Made by a program: the position numbers and the translations under genes. A DNA stretch of 37,082 bases from a bacterium (GTDB taxonomy: Bacteria; Actinomycetota; Acidimicrobiia; Spongiisociales; ZC4RG35). This document shows positions 25,100 through 35,059 of this stretch, in pieces; positions within the stretch are counted from its first letter, which is position 1; each line of letters starts with the position of its first letter. The DNA lies in assembly GCA_028824015.1 (NCBI GenBank), contig JAPPFC010000020.1, positions 1 to 37,082 of the forward strand, in the 5' to 3' direction. The notes below the pieces were generated by a model, which was not told the DNA's origin, did no database searches, and saw only the letters and a program-made list of their open reading frames with translations.

Positions 25100-25882
25100 T
25101 TAGCGGAGTGGGGTGGCTTCTAGCAAATTAATTGCTGCGGCGGCTGTGGTCACCAGCGGCCCGTCGGGAGTGAGGCACACAGTGTGCTCCCAGTGGGCCG
25201 AGAGCGACCCGTCGGCGGTCCGGACCGTCCATGCGTCCCGGTCCACCCGGGTGGCCGCGCTCCCCAGGTTGAACATGGGCTCGATGCACAGGGCCATCCC
25301 CGTACGCAATCGCACTCCCCGGCCCGCCACGCCCAGGTTGGGAACGTCGGGCTTCTCGTGCATCTCGCGACCTATCCCGTGTCCGACATAGCCCTCCACG
25401 ACCCCATAGCCGTCCCGGCGGGCCACCGCCTCCACCGCTGCACCGATGTCGCCGATCCGCGCCCCGGGGCGAGCCTTGCCGAGACCCTTCCACAGGGCTT
25501 CCTCGGCGGCGGCCGACAGCGCGGACGCCTGGGGGGTGACCTCTCCTATCGGAAAGGTGCAGGCCGCATCTCCATGGAATCCCTGGTAGATGGCTCCAAT
25601 GTCGATCGACAGCAGGTCCCCCTCCTGCAGCCGGCGATTGTCGGGGATGCCGTGGACCACCACGTCGTTGGGGGATGCGCAAATCGAGGCGGGATAGCCG
25701 CGATATCCGAGGAAGGAAGGGACGCATCTCTCGCCTCGAATCACTTTCTCGGCAATCCGGTCCAACTCGAGGGTTGTGACCCCCGGGCCGGCGGCCGAGC
25801 GCACGGCTTCATGGGCCTTGGCCACGCAGCGTCCCGCCGCCTCCATCTTTCTGAACTGGGCGGGCGTCTTGAAAGTTATCAC
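25100..25882 (-). CDS. map: Methionine aminopeptidase, type I
   Basis: 260 residues from GTG 25882. The substrate and metal-site residues are all in place: H77, D94, D105, H168, E201 and E232. Removes the initiator Met from nascent proteins with small second residues. 22 bases after adk, in the conserved secY-adk-map-infA order. Confidence 0.97.
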   Translation of the reverse strand: MITFKTPAQFRKMEAAGRCVAKAHEAVRSAAGPGVTTLELDRIAEKVIRGERCVPSFLGYRGYPASICASPNDVVVHGIPDNRRLQEGDLLSIDIGAIYQGFHGDAACTFPIGEVTPQASALSAAAEEALWKGLGKARPGARIGDIGAAVEAVARRDGYGVVEGYVGHGIGREMHEKPDVPNLGVAGRGVRLRTGMALCIEPMFNLGSAATRVDRDAWTVRTADGSLSAHWEHTVCLTPDGPLVTTAAAAINLLEATPLR

Positions 25883-25904
25883 GTCGGGCGCCGCAGGTGC
25901 AGGG

Positions 25905-26447
25905 TCATCCGAGCGCCTCGATGATCCGCTCGGAGATCTCGGGTATCCGGCCCGATCCCTCCACCGTCCTCACCAACCCCCTGCGACCGTACAGATCGAG
26001 AAGCGGGGCGGTCTGGGCCTCGTAAACCTCAAGCCGGCGACGGATCGTCTCCGGGGTGTCGTCCGCCCGACCCCGGGCCATCATTCTCTCCAGGAGAACC
26101 CGGCTGTCGACCTCCAGGGAGACCACCCGGTCCAGAGGGTCGTCCGCCAGCAGGCGGTCCAGGAGTTCCGCCTGCGGAAGGGTGCGGGGAAAGCCATCCA
26201 GTATGAACCCCTCGGCGCAGTCGGACTCCGTCAACCGGCCGGCCAGCATCTGCCCGGTGACCTCATCGGGAACGTACTCTCCCGCCTCCATGAGGGCCTT
26301 GACCCTCCGGCCCAGATCGGTGCCGGAAGAGACGTGGGAGCGGAACATCTCCCCCGTCGAGATGTGAGGAATCCCCAATCTCTGGGCCACCCGCTCCGCC
26401 TGAGTGCCTTTCCCTGCGCCGGGGGGACCCAAGAACAACAGCCTCAT
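25905..26447 (-). CDS. adk: Adenylate kinase (short-lid type)
   Basis: 180 residues. P-loop GPPGAGKGT (7-15), STGEMFR, DGFPRTLPQAE and RADDTPETIRRRLEVYEAQT. The LID insertion of about 30 residues, and any zinc-binding Cys cluster, is absent, so this is the short form common in actinobacteria. Interconverts ATP + AMP and 2 ADP. 19 bases after secY. Confidence 0.97.
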   Translation of the reverse strand: MRLLFLGPPGAGKGTQAERVAQRLGIPHISTGEMFRSHVSSGTDLGRRVKALMEAGEYVPDEVTGQMLAGRLTESDCAEGFILDGFPRTLPQAELLDRLLADDPLDRVVSLEVDSRVLLERMMARGRADDTPETIRRRLEVYEAQTAPLLDLYGRRGLVRTVEGSGRIPEISERIIEALG

Positions 26448-26466
26448 GGGTTGGAACCCCGGGTCG

Positions 26467-27777
26467 TCAAGTGAGGAAGCCCTCGTAGTTGCGCATCGTG
26501 AGCTGGCTCTCGATCTGCTTCATGGTCTCCAGGGCCACGCCCACCACGATCAGTATGGAGACTCCCGAGAAGCTGATCGGGATATTCCAGAGCAGTCCCG
26601 CCAGGGCGGGCAGCACCGCTATCACCGCCAGGAAGACCGAGCCGGGGAGGGTGATCCGGTTGAGAATCCTTCCCAGGTAGGAAGCGGTCTGGCCGCCGGG
26701 GCGCACCCCGGGGATGAACCCGCCCTGGCGCTGCAGCATCTCGGCCTGACGGGTGGGGTCGAACTGGATGGCGTTGTAGAAGTAGGTGAAGAAGATGATC
26801 AGGGAGAAGAGGAGGAACACATACCACCAGGTGATCTGGCCGCCGCCGCCCAGATTCTCGTCCACCCATCGGTAGAGACCCTGCACCCACGCAGCGTCGG
26901 AGGGGATGGCGGTAACCAGCAGCGAGGGGAAGAGCAGCATCGATGTTGCGAAGATCACTGGGATCACCCCGGCGGTGTTCACCTTGAGGGGGATGTAAGT
27001 GCTCTGGCCTCCCATCACCCGCCGGCCGCGGACCCGTTTGGCAAAGGAGACCGGGATGCGACGCTGACCCTGATCAACATAGATGATGGTGACGATCACC
27101 ACCAGGAAGACCAGCATGATGACCAGGAACCGCAACACCAGGCCTACCGCCGCGGTCTGGCCCCAGATCTGGCCGAACACGAAGGGGAACTGGCTGAGGA
27201 TGGAAACGAAGATGATCAGCGACATGCCGTTGCCGATCCCCCGCTGGCTGATCTGCTCGCCCAGCCACATCACGAAGGCGGTCCCGGCGGTCATGGTCAG
27301 CACGATCAGGGCCACCCGGCCCGGGGTGTAGTTGGGCACCAGGTCGATGCCGTTCGTGAACCGGCCGACGTGGAAGAGGTAAGTGAAGCCCGTGGACTGG
27401 ATGAGCGCCAGGACCACGGTTGTGTACCGGGTCCATTGGGTGATGACCTTGCGGCCGGCCTCGCCCTCATCCTGCAGGGCCTGCAGCTTGGGAATGACCA
27501 CCGTCAGAAGCTGCATCATGATTGAAGCGGTTATGTAAGGAATGATCCCCAGTGAGAAGACCGAAAACTGCTCCAATGCTCCTCCCGAGAACAGGTTGAG
27601 GAGACCGTAGATTCCGCCCGCCTGCTGCTGCTCCTGGAAGGCCTGCACCGCGTCAAGGTCGATGCCGGGCACCGGTATGGTGGCCCCCAGACGGTAGACG
27701 CCGAAGATGGCGAGGGTGAAGAGGATCTTTCCCCGCAGGTCGGGGACCTTGAACATGTTGCGATAGATGTTCAGCAT
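26467..27777 (-). CDS. secY: Protein translocase subunit SecY
   Basis: 436 residues with about ten membrane spans, the pore-forming subunit of the Sec channel. LRGKILFTLAIFGVYRLGATIPVPGID at the N-terminus, SGGALEQFSVFSLGIIPYITASIMMQLL (plug and TM2 region), GNGMSLIIFVSI, and the C5 loop KRVRGRRVMGGQSTYIPLKVNTAGVIPVIFA are family hallmarks. 37 bases after rplO. Confidence 0.98.
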   Translation of the reverse strand: MLNIYRNMFKVPDLRGKILFTLAIFGVYRLGATIPVPGIDLDAVQAFQEQQQAGGIYGLLNLFSGGALEQFSVFSLGIIPYITASIMMQLLTVVIPKLQALQDEGEAGRKVITQWTRYTTVVLALIQSTGFTYLFHVGRFTNGIDLVPNYTPGRVALIVLTMTAGTAFVMWLGEQISQRGIGNGMSLIIFVSILSQFPFVFGQIWGQTAAVGLVLRFLVIMLVFLVVIVTIIYVDQGQRRIPVSFAKRVRGRRVMGGQSTYIPLKVNTAGVIPVIFATSMLLFPSLLVTAIPSDAAWVQGLYRWVDENLGGGGQITWWYVFLLFSLIIFFTYFYNAIQFDPTRQAEMLQRQGGFIPGVRPGGQTASYLGRILNRITLPGSVFLAVIAVLPALAGLLWNIPISFSGVSILIVVGVALETMKQIESQLTMRNYEGFLT

Positions 27778-27814
27778 GACCAGGTGGCTCCCGACCGGCC
27801 GGAGGCGGTCGACA

Positions 27815-28264
27815 TCAGCCGACTATCTCCCATTTCCCGCCGACTTCTTCGATTTTCCGCCGGGCGGCGGCGCTGAAGGCATGAGCCTCGATGGTAATGG
27901 CCGATGAAAGCTCCCCCTCGGCCAGGATCTTGATCTTTCCCCGCCGCTTGGCGAGGCCGGTGTCCCGCAGAGTGGCGGGAGTCACCACCGAACCCTGGTC
28001 AAAGCCCGAGAGCGCTCCGAGGTTCACCACCGCGAACTCCTCCCGGTTGGGGTTATTGAATCCCTTCAGCTTGGGCAGACGGCGCGCCAGGGGCGTCTGG
28101 CCGCCTTCGAATCCGGGCCGAAGCTTGTTGCGGGCGTTGATGCCCTTGGTGCCCCGGCCGGCTTTCTTGCCTCGCCTGGCGGAGCCTCCCCTGCCCATGC
28201 GGACCCGGCTCTTCCGGGACCCCGGAGCGGGTTTGAGATCGTGCAGCATCAATCGGTCAGCCAT
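27815..28264 (-). CDS. rplO: 50S ribosomal protein L15
   Basis: 149 residues. LHDLKPAPGSRKSRVRMGRGGSARRGKKAGRGTKG (7-41) and FEGGQTPLARRLPKLKGF are canonical. ATG 28264 has GGAGGA 5 bases upstream; an internal ATG at 28249 would match the shorter N-terminus of many L15 proteins but lacks a site. Overlaps rpmD by 8 bases. Confidence 0.97.
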   Translation of the reverse strand: MADRLMLHDLKPAPGSRKSRVRMGRGGSARRGKKAGRGTKGINARNKLRPGFEGGQTPLARRLPKLKGFNNPNREEFAVVNLGALSGFDQGSVVTPATLRDTGLAKRRGKIKILAEGELSSAITIEAHAFSAAARRKIEEVGGKWEIVG

Positions 28265-28451
28265 GGGATTCCTCCACTTCCACCAGGTGGCGGACCCGGT
28301 GAATCATCCCTCGGATCTCCGGCCGGTCGGCGTGTTCGACGGTGTGGTCGATGCGGCAGAGACCCAGTCCGCGGACGGTCCGGCGGGTCTTCGGCTTCTC
28401 GCCGATCACGCTTCGACGGAGGGTGACCCGAAGGGTCCTCTCTTCGCTCAT
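28257..28451 (-). CDS. rpmD: 50S ribosomal protein L30
   Basis: 64 residues. LRVTLRRSVIGEKPKTRRTVRGLGL (7-31), then RIDHTVEHADRPEIRGMIHRVRHLVEVEE is typical L30. Overlaps rpsE by 4 bases (ATGA) and rplO by 8. Confidence 0.96.
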   Translation of the reverse strand: MSEERTLRVTLRRSVIGEKPKTRRTVRGLGLCRIDHTVEHADRPEIRGMIHRVRHLVEVEESHG

Positions 28452-28999
28452 CGGACCTCCTTGGGGGCGGCGCGCATCGCCTCGGTTGAGCGATAAGCGT
28501 CGAGCAGGGCGGGAGGAACGAACTCCTCGGGACGCTTCCCCCGCAGACGGGCCACCTCATCGGGACGGCGCTGGCCCATGAGGGCGTTCATGGTGGCTCT
28601 GGCCACGTTGAGATGGGACGGGGAACCCAGCGACTTGGCCAGGGCGTCCTTGATGCCCGCCGCTTCCAGGATCTGGCGGACCGCCCCGCCTGCGATCACG
28701 CCCGTCCCCGGGGAAGCAGGCTTGATCAGCACCCGGGACGCATCGTGCTTGCCGATGGTCTGGTGAATCACCGTCACGCCGGTCATGGGGACGGTGACCA
28801 TGGAACGGCGCGCCATCTCCATAGCCTTTTGGATCGCTACCGGCACTTCCTTGGCCCGGCCGTGGGCAATTCCCACCCGGCCGGCGCCGTCGCCCACCGC
28901 CACCAGGGCCGTGAAGGAGAACCGGCGGCCGCCCTTCACCACCTTGGCCACCCGGCTGATCTTGATGACCCTCTCTTCGTACTGTTGTATCTCTGCCAT
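28448..28999 (-). CDS. rpsE: 30S ribosomal protein S5
   Basis: 183 residues. ERVIKISRVAKVVKGGRRFSFTALVAVGDGAGRVGIAHGRAKEVP (9-53) and PASPGTGVIAGGAVRQILEAAGIKDALAKSLGS are canonical; two-domain S5, involved in decoding accuracy. 8 bases after rplR. Confidence 0.98.
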   Translation of the reverse strand: MAEIQQYEERVIKISRVAKVVKGGRRFSFTALVAVGDGAGRVGIAHGRAKEVPVAIQKAMEMARRSMVTVPMTGVTVIHQTIGKHDASRVLIKPASPGTGVIAGGAVRQILEAAGIKDALAKSLGSPSHLNVARATMNALMGQRRPDEVARLRGKRPEEFVPPALLDAYRSTEAMRAAPKEVR

Positions 29000-29007
29000 C
29001 GGCTACC

Positions 29008-29361
29008 TCAAAAACTCAGTCCGTCGGCGCGGGCGGCTTCGGCCAGGGCCCGCACCCTTCCCCCGAACCGGTAGCCGCCCCGGTCGAAGACCACGGTATC
29101 GACCCCCGCCTCGAGGCTTCGTCCCGCCAGGAGTTTCCCCACCTCACCAGCCGTCTCAACGGTCAGGGAGCGTTGGCGAAGCTCCGGCTCCAGGGAAGAT
29201 GCCGCCGCCACCGTGTGGCCCCGATCATCGTCGATGACCTGGGCGTATATATAGCGGTTGGAACGAAACACCGCCAAGCGGGGCCGGTTGGCGCTGCCCC
29301 TGATCTTCTTGCGCACGCGCCGATGACGGCGCAATCTGGCCGCGGTCCGTGTTGACCTCAT
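29008..29361 (-). CDS. rplR: 50S ribosomal protein L18
   Basis: 117 residues. [35 protein letters not shown] (11-45) and the C-terminal [26 protein letters not shown] are standard for this 5S rRNA-binding protein. Overlaps rplF by 4 bases (ATGA). Confidence 0.98.
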   Translation of the reverse strand: MRSTRTAARLRRHRRVRKKIRGSANRPRLAVFRSNRYIYAQVIDDDRGHTVAAASSLEPELRQRSLTVETAGEVGKLLAGRSLEAGVDTVVFDRGGYRFGGRVRALAEAARADGLSF

Positions 29362-29897
29362 ATTCTTCCCGCCTTACCTGCCTTGCGACGCACCTTCTCG
29401 TCGACGTAGCGGATGCCCTTTCCCTTGTAAGGCTCGGGAGGGCGAACACGCCTGATGTCGGCCGCAATGTGGCCGACTTTTTGCTTGTCGATGCCCTTCA
29501 CGATGATCCGGGTGGGAGCAGGGGTTTCAAAGGTGATTCCCTCGGGAGCCGGTATCTCCACCGGGTGGCTGAACCCCAGTTGCATAACCAGGCGGTCTCC
29601 CTGCGACTGTGCCCGGTAACCCACTCCCACAATGGTGAGTTCTTTCTGATAACCCTGCACCACCCCGGTGACCATGTTCGCCAGGAGCGTGCGGGACAAT
29701 CCATGGAGCGATCGCGACATCCGGGACTCATCCACCCGGCTCACCAGCGCCTGGCTGTCGGAGACATCGATCCTCACCCGCTCATGGAAGGTCCGGGACA
29801 ACTCGCCCATGGGACCCTTCACCACCACCGACGATCCCTCCACCGTAAGGTCCACCTCGGCGGGGATCGGTATCGGAGCCATACCCACTCTGCTCAT
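29358..29897 (-). CDS. rplF: 50S ribosomal protein L6
   Basis: 179 residues from ATG 29897, which starts inside the rpsH stop (TGATG) and gives [12 protein letters not shown]; a GTG two codons upstream is less likely. [32 protein letters not shown] and [24 protein letters not shown] are canonical. Contacts the sarcin-ricin region of 23S rRNA. Confidence 0.98.
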   Translation of the reverse strand: MSRVGMAPIPIPAEVDLTVEGSSVVVKGPMGELSRTFHERVRIDVSDSQALVSRVDESRMSRSLHGLSRTLLANMVTGVVQGYQKELTIVGVGYRAQSQGDRLVMQLGFSHPVEIPAPEGITFETPAPTRIIVKGIDKQKVGHIAADIRRVRPPEPYKGKGIRYVDEKVRRKAGKAGRI

Positions 29898-30301
29898 CAC
29901 CACACCTCGCAGAGGATCTCGCCGCCCAGCCGCCTCCGGCGGGCTTCGCGGTCGGTGAGCAGTCCCTGGGAAGTGGAGACGATCGCCACTCCCATGCCCC
30001 CCTGCACGCGGCCGATGTCCGTCGAGCCGCTGTAGCGGCGATGGCCCGGCTTGGAGATCCGGCGGAGACCGGAGATGGCGGAGAGCTTGTCCTCGGTGTA
30101 CCGGAGTTCTATCTTCAACGTACGGTGGGGCTTGGTGTCATCCATCCCGGCAACGGCGAACCCGTCCACGAAGCCCTCGGCGGCCAGAATGCGGGCAATC
30201 CGTTCCTTGAGCCTCGAGGAAGGCATCTCCACGTGAGGGTGGCGGGCTGAGATTCCGTTGCGGATGCGAGTCAGCATGTCGGCCACCGGATCGGTCATCA
30301 T
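29897..30301 (-). CDS. rpsH: 30S ribosomal protein S8
   Basis: 134 residues from the first of two consecutive ATG codons (30301 or 30298). TDPVADMLTRIRNGISARHPHVEMPSSRLKERIARIL (3-39), and the C-terminal STSQGLLTDREARRRRLGGEILCEVW are canonical. S8 is the translational repressor of the spc operon in E. coli; whether that holds here is not visible. Confidence 0.97.
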   Translation of the reverse strand: MMTDPVADMLTRIRNGISARHPHVEMPSSRLKERIARILAAEGFVDGFAVAGMDDTKPHRTLKIELRYTEDKLSAISGLRRISKPGHRRYSGSTDIGRVQGGMGVAIVSTSQGLLTDREARRRRLGGEILCEVW

Positions 30302-30303
30302 CG

Positions 30304-30489
30304 CTACCACGAAGCCTTTCTGACTCCTGGCAACTCCCCGCGGGAGGCCAGTTCCCTCACGCATATCCTGCACATTCCGAAGTCACGCAGGAAGGCGCGC
30401 GCCCGGCCGCACCGGCGGCACCGGTTGTAGGCTCGCACCTTGTACTTGGGCGGGCGTTTGGCTTTGGCAATGAGGGATTTACGCGCCAC
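30304..30489 (-). CDS. rpsN: 30S ribosomal protein S14, type Z (zinc-binding)
   Basis: 61 residues from GTG 30489, preceded at 6 bases by AAGGAG. Short form with the zinc ligands C24, C27, C40, C43 (NRCRRCGR and [11 protein letters not shown]), ending GVRKASW. Absent as a free ORF start in the longer frame, so the GTG is decided by the ribosome site and the fixed 61-residue length. Confidence 0.97.
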   Translation of the reverse strand: MARKSLIAKAKRPPKYKVRAYNRCRRCGRARAFLRDFGMCRICVRELASRGELPGVRKASW

Positions 30490-30499
30490 TCGAAACTCC

Positions 30500-31078
30500 T
30501 TAGTACAAAGACTCTCTGACCCGGAAGGGAAACCCGAAAGCCGCCAGAAAGGCGCGGGCATGGTCATCGCGGTCTGCGGTAGTGCAGATAGTGATGTCCA
30601 TTCCCCGGGTCTCCGACACCTGGTCGTAATGTATTTCGGGAAAGACCAACTGCTCGTCGAAGCCGAAAGAATAGTTGCCTCTTCCATCAAAGGACCTGGG
30701 GTTCATGCCTCGAAAGTCCCGCACCCTGGGAATGGCGATCGACATCACACGGTCGAAGAATTCCCACATGCGATCTCCCCGAAGCGTCACCGAGATACCC
30801 ACCGGCATCCCCTTTCTTATCCGGAACCCGGCCACCGACTTGCGGGCCCTGTTCAGACGGGGACGCTGTCCGGTGATCAGTTCCAACTCCGAGAGGGCGT
30901 TGTCGACCTGCTTGCGATCCCTGACCGCTTCCCCGATCCCCATGTTCACCACGATCTTCTCCAAACGGGGAACCTGCATGGGGTTGGCCAGGCCCAGTTC
31001 GCCCTGGAGAGCCGAGGCGACCTCTGAGAGGAAGCGATGCTTGAGCCGGGGAGAGGCGGCGCCGTTGGCCTGGCTCAC
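30500..31078 (-). CDS. rplE: 50S ribosomal protein L5
   Basis: 192 residues from GTG 31078 (GTGA overlap with rplX stop). [49 protein letters not shown], and IFPEIHYD-type motif [11 protein letters not shown] near the C-terminus. Binds 5S rRNA with L18. 10 bases before rpsN. Confidence 0.97.
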   Translation of the reverse strand: MSQANGAASPRLKHRFLSEVASALQGELGLANPMQVPRLEKIVVNMGIGEAVRDRKQVDNALSELELITGQRPRLNRARKSVAGFRIRKGMPVGISVTLRGDRMWEFFDRVMSIAIPRVRDFRGMNPRSFDGRGNYSFGFDEQLVFPEIHYDQVSETRGMDITICTTADRDDHARAFLAAFGFPFRVRESLY

Positions 31079-31377
31079 AGGTCACCTCCGCACCTTCGGC
31101 ACACCCGGTGCTTGCCGCGTTCGTCGAAACGCTTCCCTATCTTGGTGGGTCCGCACTCCTCGCAAACGATCATCACATTGGAGGCGTCGATGGGCATGTC
31201 CTTGTCGATGATGCCGCCCTGCATGGTCCCGCTCTGGGGACGCTGATGGCGCTTGGCGGTGTTCACTCCCTCCACGATCACCTTGTTCCTGCCGGGAATC
31301 ACCCGCGAGACTCTCGACTCCCGACCGACGTCCTTGCCGGCGATGATCTTCACCCGATCTCCGGTCCGCAACTTCAT
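31075..31377 (-). CDS. rplX: 50S ribosomal protein L24
   Basis: 100 residues from ATG 31377. [17 protein letters not shown] (KOW motif), [10 protein letters not shown] and a C-terminal [13 protein letters not shown]...HRVCRRCG with four cysteines arranged CxxC...CxxC, as in L24 proteins with a zinc ribbon-like tail. Overlaps rplN by 4 bases (ATGA). Confidence 0.97.
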   Translation of the reverse strand: MKLRTGDRVKIIAGKDVGRESRVSRVIPGRNKVIVEGVNTAKRHQRPQSGTMQGGIIDKDMPIDASNVMIVCEECGPTKIGKRFDERGKHRVCRRCGGDL

Positions 31378-31742
31378 AGGACCTCCGGGGCCAGAGAGAC
31401 GATCCGCATGAACCGCTTCTCTCGCAATTCGCGGGCCACCGGGCCGAAGATCCGGGTGCCGCGGGGCTGGCGTTGGGGATCGATGATCACACAAGCGTTG
31501 TCATCGAAGCGAATGTAGGTCCCGTCGGGCCGGCGGCGCTCCTTGCGGGTACGCACCACCACTGCCCGGACCACCTCCCCTTTCTTGATCACTCCCCCGG
31601 GAACAGCTTCCTTCACGGTGACCACGATCTCATCCCCCACCCGCGCATAGCGGCGCCGGGTGCCGCCCAGCATTCCTATGCACAGCACGGAGCGGGCGCC
31701 GGTGTTGTCAGCCACCCGCAGCCGGCTCTCTTTCTGAATCAC
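31374..31742 (-). CDS. rplN: 50S ribosomal protein L14
   Basis: 122 residues from GTG 31742, the universal L14 length. [26 protein letters not shown] and [44 protein letters not shown] are canonical. GTG overlaps the rpsQ stop (GTGA). Confidence 0.98.
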   Translation of the reverse strand: MIQKESRLRVADNTGARSVLCIGMLGGTRRRYARVGDEIVVTVKEAVPGGVIKKGEVVRAVVVRTRKERRRPDGTYIRFDDNACVIIDPQRQPRGTRIFGPVARELREKRFMRIVSLAPEVL

Positions 31743-31996
31743 TTGGCTCGCTCCAGTATCTCGGTCATCCTCCAACGCTTCTGGCGGGAGATGGGACGGG
31801 TCTCCACGATCCGCACCGTGTCGCCGGTCCGAGCGTCGTTGTCCTGGTCGTGAACGTGGTAGAGGCGGGTCTTTCGAACCACCTTGTGATAGCGGGGATG
31901 CTTGTAGGAGGTGGCAACCCTGACCGAGATGGTCCGGTCCCGTCGATCCGAGGTGACCACGCCCACCCGGCTCTTGCGTCTTTGCCGGTCACTCAT
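31739..31996 (-). CDS. rpsQ: 30S ribosomal protein S17
   Basis: 85 residues from ATG 31996. [65 protein letters not shown] is standard S17. The ATG lies within the rpmC 3' end (8-base overlap). Confidence 0.97.
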   Translation of the reverse strand: MSDRQRRKSRVGVVTSDRRDRTISVRVATSYKHPRYHKVVRKTRLYHVHDQDNDARTGDTVRIVETRPISRQKRWRMTEILERAK

Positions 31997-32216
31997 GGGC
32001 CGAAGCCTCCTGCTGGGCATACCAGAGCTCTATCTCCCTCTGTCGGAGAATGGTGCGAATCCGGGCCACGGTCTTCTTCACCGCCTTCAGGCGGGCGGTG
32101 TTGTCCAGTTGGTTGGTGGCCAACTGGAAACGGAGGTTGAAAAGCTCCTCCTTGGACTCAGCAAGCTTCTCGGTGAGCTCCCGATAGTTCATTTCCCGCA
32201 ACTCGGCCGGACTCAT
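31989..32216 (-). CDS. rpmC: 50S ribosomal protein L29
   Basis: 75 residues. [57 protein letters not shown]: two long antiparallel helices typical of L29, near the exit tunnel. Overlaps rplP by 4 bases (ATGA). Confidence 0.97.
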   Translation of the reverse strand: MSPAELREMNYRELTEKLAESKEELFNLRFQLATNQLDNTARLKAVKKTVARIRTILRQREIELWYAQQEASAHE

Positions 32217-32626
32217 GCTTCCTCCCTGGCTACAAACCTGGTCTTCACGGGAAGCTTGTGTCCGGCCTTGCGCATCGCTTCCCGGGCAAGATGCTCCGGC
32301 ACCCCACCCAACTCGAACATGATCCGGCCGGGCTTGACCACCGCCACCCAGAACTCCGGGTTACCCTTCCCCGACCCCATACGGGTCTCGGCCGGTTTGG
32401 CGGTCACCGGCTTGTCGGGAAAGATGGTTATCCACACCCTTCCGCCTCGTCTCACCGACCGCGTTATCGCCACGCGGGCGGACTCGATCTGGCGGGCGGT
32501 GACCCACCCCGCGGTCAGGGCCTGCAAGCCGTATTCTCCGAAATTCGCCTTGGTGCCGCCCTTGGCGACTCCCCTTCTCCGGCCCCTGTGGACCTTGCGG
32601 TGACGGGTTCTCTTGGGCATCAACAT
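32213..32626 (-). CDS. rplP: 50S ribosomal protein L16
   Basis: 137 residues from ATG 32626, which overlaps the rpsC stop by one base (TGATG). [92 protein letters not shown] are canonical L16. Confidence 0.98.
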   Translation of the reverse strand: MLMPKRTRHRKVHRGRRRGVAKGGTKANFGEYGLQALTAGWVTARQIESARVAITRSVRRGGRVWITIFPDKPVTAKPAETRMGSGKGNPEFWVAVVKPGRIMFELGGVPEHLAREAMRKAGHKLPVKTRFVAREEA

Positions 32627-33582
32627 CAGGAACGCTCCTCCGATGAATCCTCCTCGCCCGTCGGGGCGTCGGCCGCCGGGGCGCCCGTTTCGGAGTCTTC
32701 CATCTCCCACATGTCGTCTGTGTCCTGTGCGGCCCGCTTGCGGCCGCCGCCCGCCTCGATGATGCGTTTGCGACCATCCCGCTTGGGCGCCGCAGGCTGG
32801 ACCGGGCGCTTGCCCCCGCCCGCCTCGATCAGACGCGGGCCCTTTCTTCCTCCGGCTGCGGCCTCGGCGCGCGCCTTGGCGGGAGTGCGGCGACGCCTGG
32901 TAGGACCGCCGGCCGCCAGGGCCACCTCTGCGGCTATCTTCTCGCCCGAGGAGGGGGCCTTGAACACGTCGCCCTTGTAGATCCACACCTTCACGCCGAT
33001 GGTTCCCACCATGGTGTGGGCGGTCGCCACCCCGTAGTCGATGTCGGCCCGGATGGTGTGGAGAGGAACCCGGCCTTCCAAATACCATTCCCTGCGACCC
33101 ATATCGGCCCCGCCCAGTCTGCCCTTGCACTCCACTCGCACTCCCTGGGCGCCTGCTTTTCGCGCTGTGCCCAGCGCGCGCTTCATGGCGCGGCGAAAAG
33201 ACACACGGTTCTCCAACTGGTCGGCAATCCCCTGCGCGAGGAGTTGAGCGTCCAGTTCCGGATCCTTGACCTCGATGATGTTGAGCTTGATCGACTTGGA
33301 GGTGAGTTTCTCCAGGCCCTTTCGCAACCGCTCGGCTTCGGCCCCGCGGCGGCCGATCACCACCCCCGGTCGGGCGGTATGGATCTCCACCACCACCCGG
33401 TCGCGGGTCCTCTCAACCTCGATGCGGGAGACCGCCCCTCGCATGAGCCTTCCCCGCAGATAGTCGCGTATCTGCCAATCCTCGTTGACCAGGTTCACGT
33501 AGTCCCGGTCCGAGTACCACTTGGACTTCCAGTCGGTCACGACCCCCAAACGGAACGAGTAGGGATGGGTCTTCTGCCCCAT
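32626..33582 (-). CDS. rpsC: 30S ribosomal protein S3 with long C-terminal extension
   Basis: 318 residues against about 210-235 in most bacteria. The core is normal: [14 protein letters not shown], the KH motif GVVIGRRG (73-80), and [53 protein letters not shown]. From about residue 222 a low-complexity tail follows: basic and Ala/Gly-rich, carrying the sequence [10 protein letters not shown] (250-259) again as [10 protein letters not shown] (273-282), then an acidic end (286-318). Both segments are in frame with the S3 core and the stop abuts rplP, so this is a genuine extension. Overlaps rplV by one base (TAATG). Confidence 0.97.
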   Translation of the reverse strand: MGQKTHPYSFRLGVVTDWKSKWYSDRDYVNLVNEDWQIRDYLRGRLMRGAVSRIEVERTRDRVVVEIHTARPGVVIGRRGAEAERLRKGLEKLTSKSIKLNIIEVKDPELDAQLLAQGIADQLENRVSFRRAMKRALGTARKAGAQGVRVECKGRLGGADMGRREWYLEGRVPLHTIRADIDYGVATAHTMVGTIGVKVWIYKGDVFKAPSSGEKIAAEVALAAGGPTRRRRTPAKARAEAAAGGRKGPRLIEAGGGKRPVQPAAPKRDGRKRIIEAGGGRKRAAQDTDDMWEMEDSETGAPAADAPTGEEDSSEERS

Positions 33583-33935
33583 TAGATCTCCTCTCCGTCG
33601 TACTCGGAGTCGGCCACGACGATGGTCAGATGGCTGGTGCGCTTGCGAATCCGGGCAACCCGACCTCTCGCCCGGGCCCGGTAGGACCGGAGCGTGGGAC
33701 CCTCATCCACGTATGCGGCTTCCACGGTCAGATCATCGGGATCCAACTCCAGATTGTTCTCGGCGTTGGCAACCGCCGAGTTCAACACCTTGAGAATGGC
33801 GGGAGCGGCGCCCCGGTTGACGGCCGCCAGAACGTGCCGTGCCTCGGAGACCGGCTTTCCCCGCACCAGATCGGTCACCCGCCTCATCTTGTACGGGGAG
33901 TGACGCAAGAAACGGGCGCGGGCCTGGGTCCTCAC
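33582..33935 (-). CDS. rplV: 50S ribosomal protein L22
   Basis: 117 residues from GTG 33935 (GTGA overlap with rpsS stop). [32 protein letters not shown] (5-36), [28 protein letters not shown] (the tunnel loop) are canonical. Confidence 0.98.
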   Translation of the reverse strand: MRTQARARFLRHSPYKMRRVTDLVRGKPVSEARHVLAAVNRGAAPAILKVLNSAVANAENNLELDPDDLTVEAAYVDEGPTLRSYRARARGRVARIRKRTSHLTIVVADSEYDGEEI

Positions 33936-34219
33936 TTCTTCCTCACCACCTTCTCCCGCTTGCCGCCCGGATGCTTGCGAAAGGTCCTGGTGGGAGCGAA
34001 CTCTCCCAACTTGTGGCCGACCATCGACTCGGTCAGATAGACGGGCACATGACGGCGTCCGTCATGGACGGCGATGGTGTGGCCGATCATGGCCGGTATC
34101 ACCGTGGACCGCCGGCTCCAGGTGCGGATCACCCTCTTCTGGCGCGCCGAGTTGAGTTCCTCGACCTTCTCCAACAGATGGTCGTCCACGAAAGGGCCCT
34201 TCTTCAAACTTCTGCCCAC
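33932..34219 (-). CDS. rpsS: 30S ribosomal protein S19
   Basis: 95 residues from GTG 34219, with GGAGG 5 bases upstream; this start gives the canonical [69 protein letters not shown] completes the family pattern. 2 bases after rplB. Confidence 0.98.
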   Translation of the reverse strand: MGRSLKKGPFVDDHLLEKVEELNSARQKRVIRTWSRRSTVIPAMIGHTIAVHDGRRHVPVYLTESMVGHKLGEFAPTRTFRKHPGGKREKVVRKK

Positions 34220-34221
34220 GA

Positions 34222-35055
34222 CTACCTCCGACCCTTGGCATAACGACGGCGAACGATGTACTTGTTGCTCTGCTTGTTCTTCTTGCGGGTGCGTCCCTCC
34301 GGCTTGCCCCAGGGGCTGACCGGCGTCCGTCCTCCCGAAGACTTTCCCTCTCCCCCGCCCAGCGGGTGGTCTATGGGGTTCATAGCCACTCCCCTGGTCT
34401 GGGGGCGCACGCCCTTCCACCGATTCCGGCCCGCCTTGCCCAGCTTCACCAATTCGGCCTCGGTGTTGCCTACCTGACCGATGGTGGCGCGGCAGTCCAT
34501 GGGAACCATGCGCATCTCCCCGGAGGGAAGCCGGAGCAGGGCCATTCCCCCTTCCTTGGACATGAGTTGCACCGACGATCCCGCCGCCCGGGCGATTTTG
34601 GCGCCCCCACCGGGTCGGATCTCCACCGCATGAACGGTGGTTCCAGCCGGGATGTTGCGGAGGGCCATGGCGTTACCTGGGCGAATCTCGGCCTTTGGTC
34701 CGGAACTGATCCGGTCCCCCACACCCACTCCCACCGGGGCGAGAATGTACCTCTTCTCTCCGTCCACGTAGTGGAGCAGGGCTATCCGGGCGTTGCGGTT
34801 GGGGTCGTATTCGATTGCAGCCACCTTGGCGGGCACGCCGTCCTTGGTTCTCCGGAAATCGATGACCCGATAACGGCGCTTGTGACCTCCCCCCCGATGG
34901 CGGGAGGTGATCCGTCCATGGCTGTTGCGCCCCGCCTTGGAAGGCCGGGGAGCCAAAAGGGACTTCTCGGGACGACTGCGCGTGATCTCAGAGAAATCGG
35001 AGACGGTCTGGAAGCGCCGGCCGGGAGAAGTGGGATTGCGTTTTATCACTGCCAT
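34222..35055 (-). CDS. rplB: 50S ribosomal protein L2
   Basis: 277 residues. [27 protein letters not shown], the [20 protein letters not shown] barrel strand, and [33 protein letters not shown] including the conserved His of the peptidyl-transferase neighbourhood. 4 bases after rplW. Confidence 0.98.
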   Translation of the reverse strand: MAVIKRNPTSPGRRFQTVSDFSEITRSRPEKSLLAPRPSKAGRNSHGRITSRHRGGGHKRRYRVIDFRRTKDGVPAKVAAIEYDPNRNARIALLHYVDGEKRYILAPVGVGVGDRISSGPKAEIRPGNAMALRNIPAGTTVHAVEIRPGGGAKIARAAGSSVQLMSKEGGMALLRLPSGEMRMVPMDCRATIGQVGNTEAELVKLGKAGRNRWKGVRPQTRGVAMNPIDHPLGGGEGKSSGGRTPVSPWGKPEGRTRKKNKQSNKYIVRRRYAKGRR

Positions 35056-35059
35056 GTCT

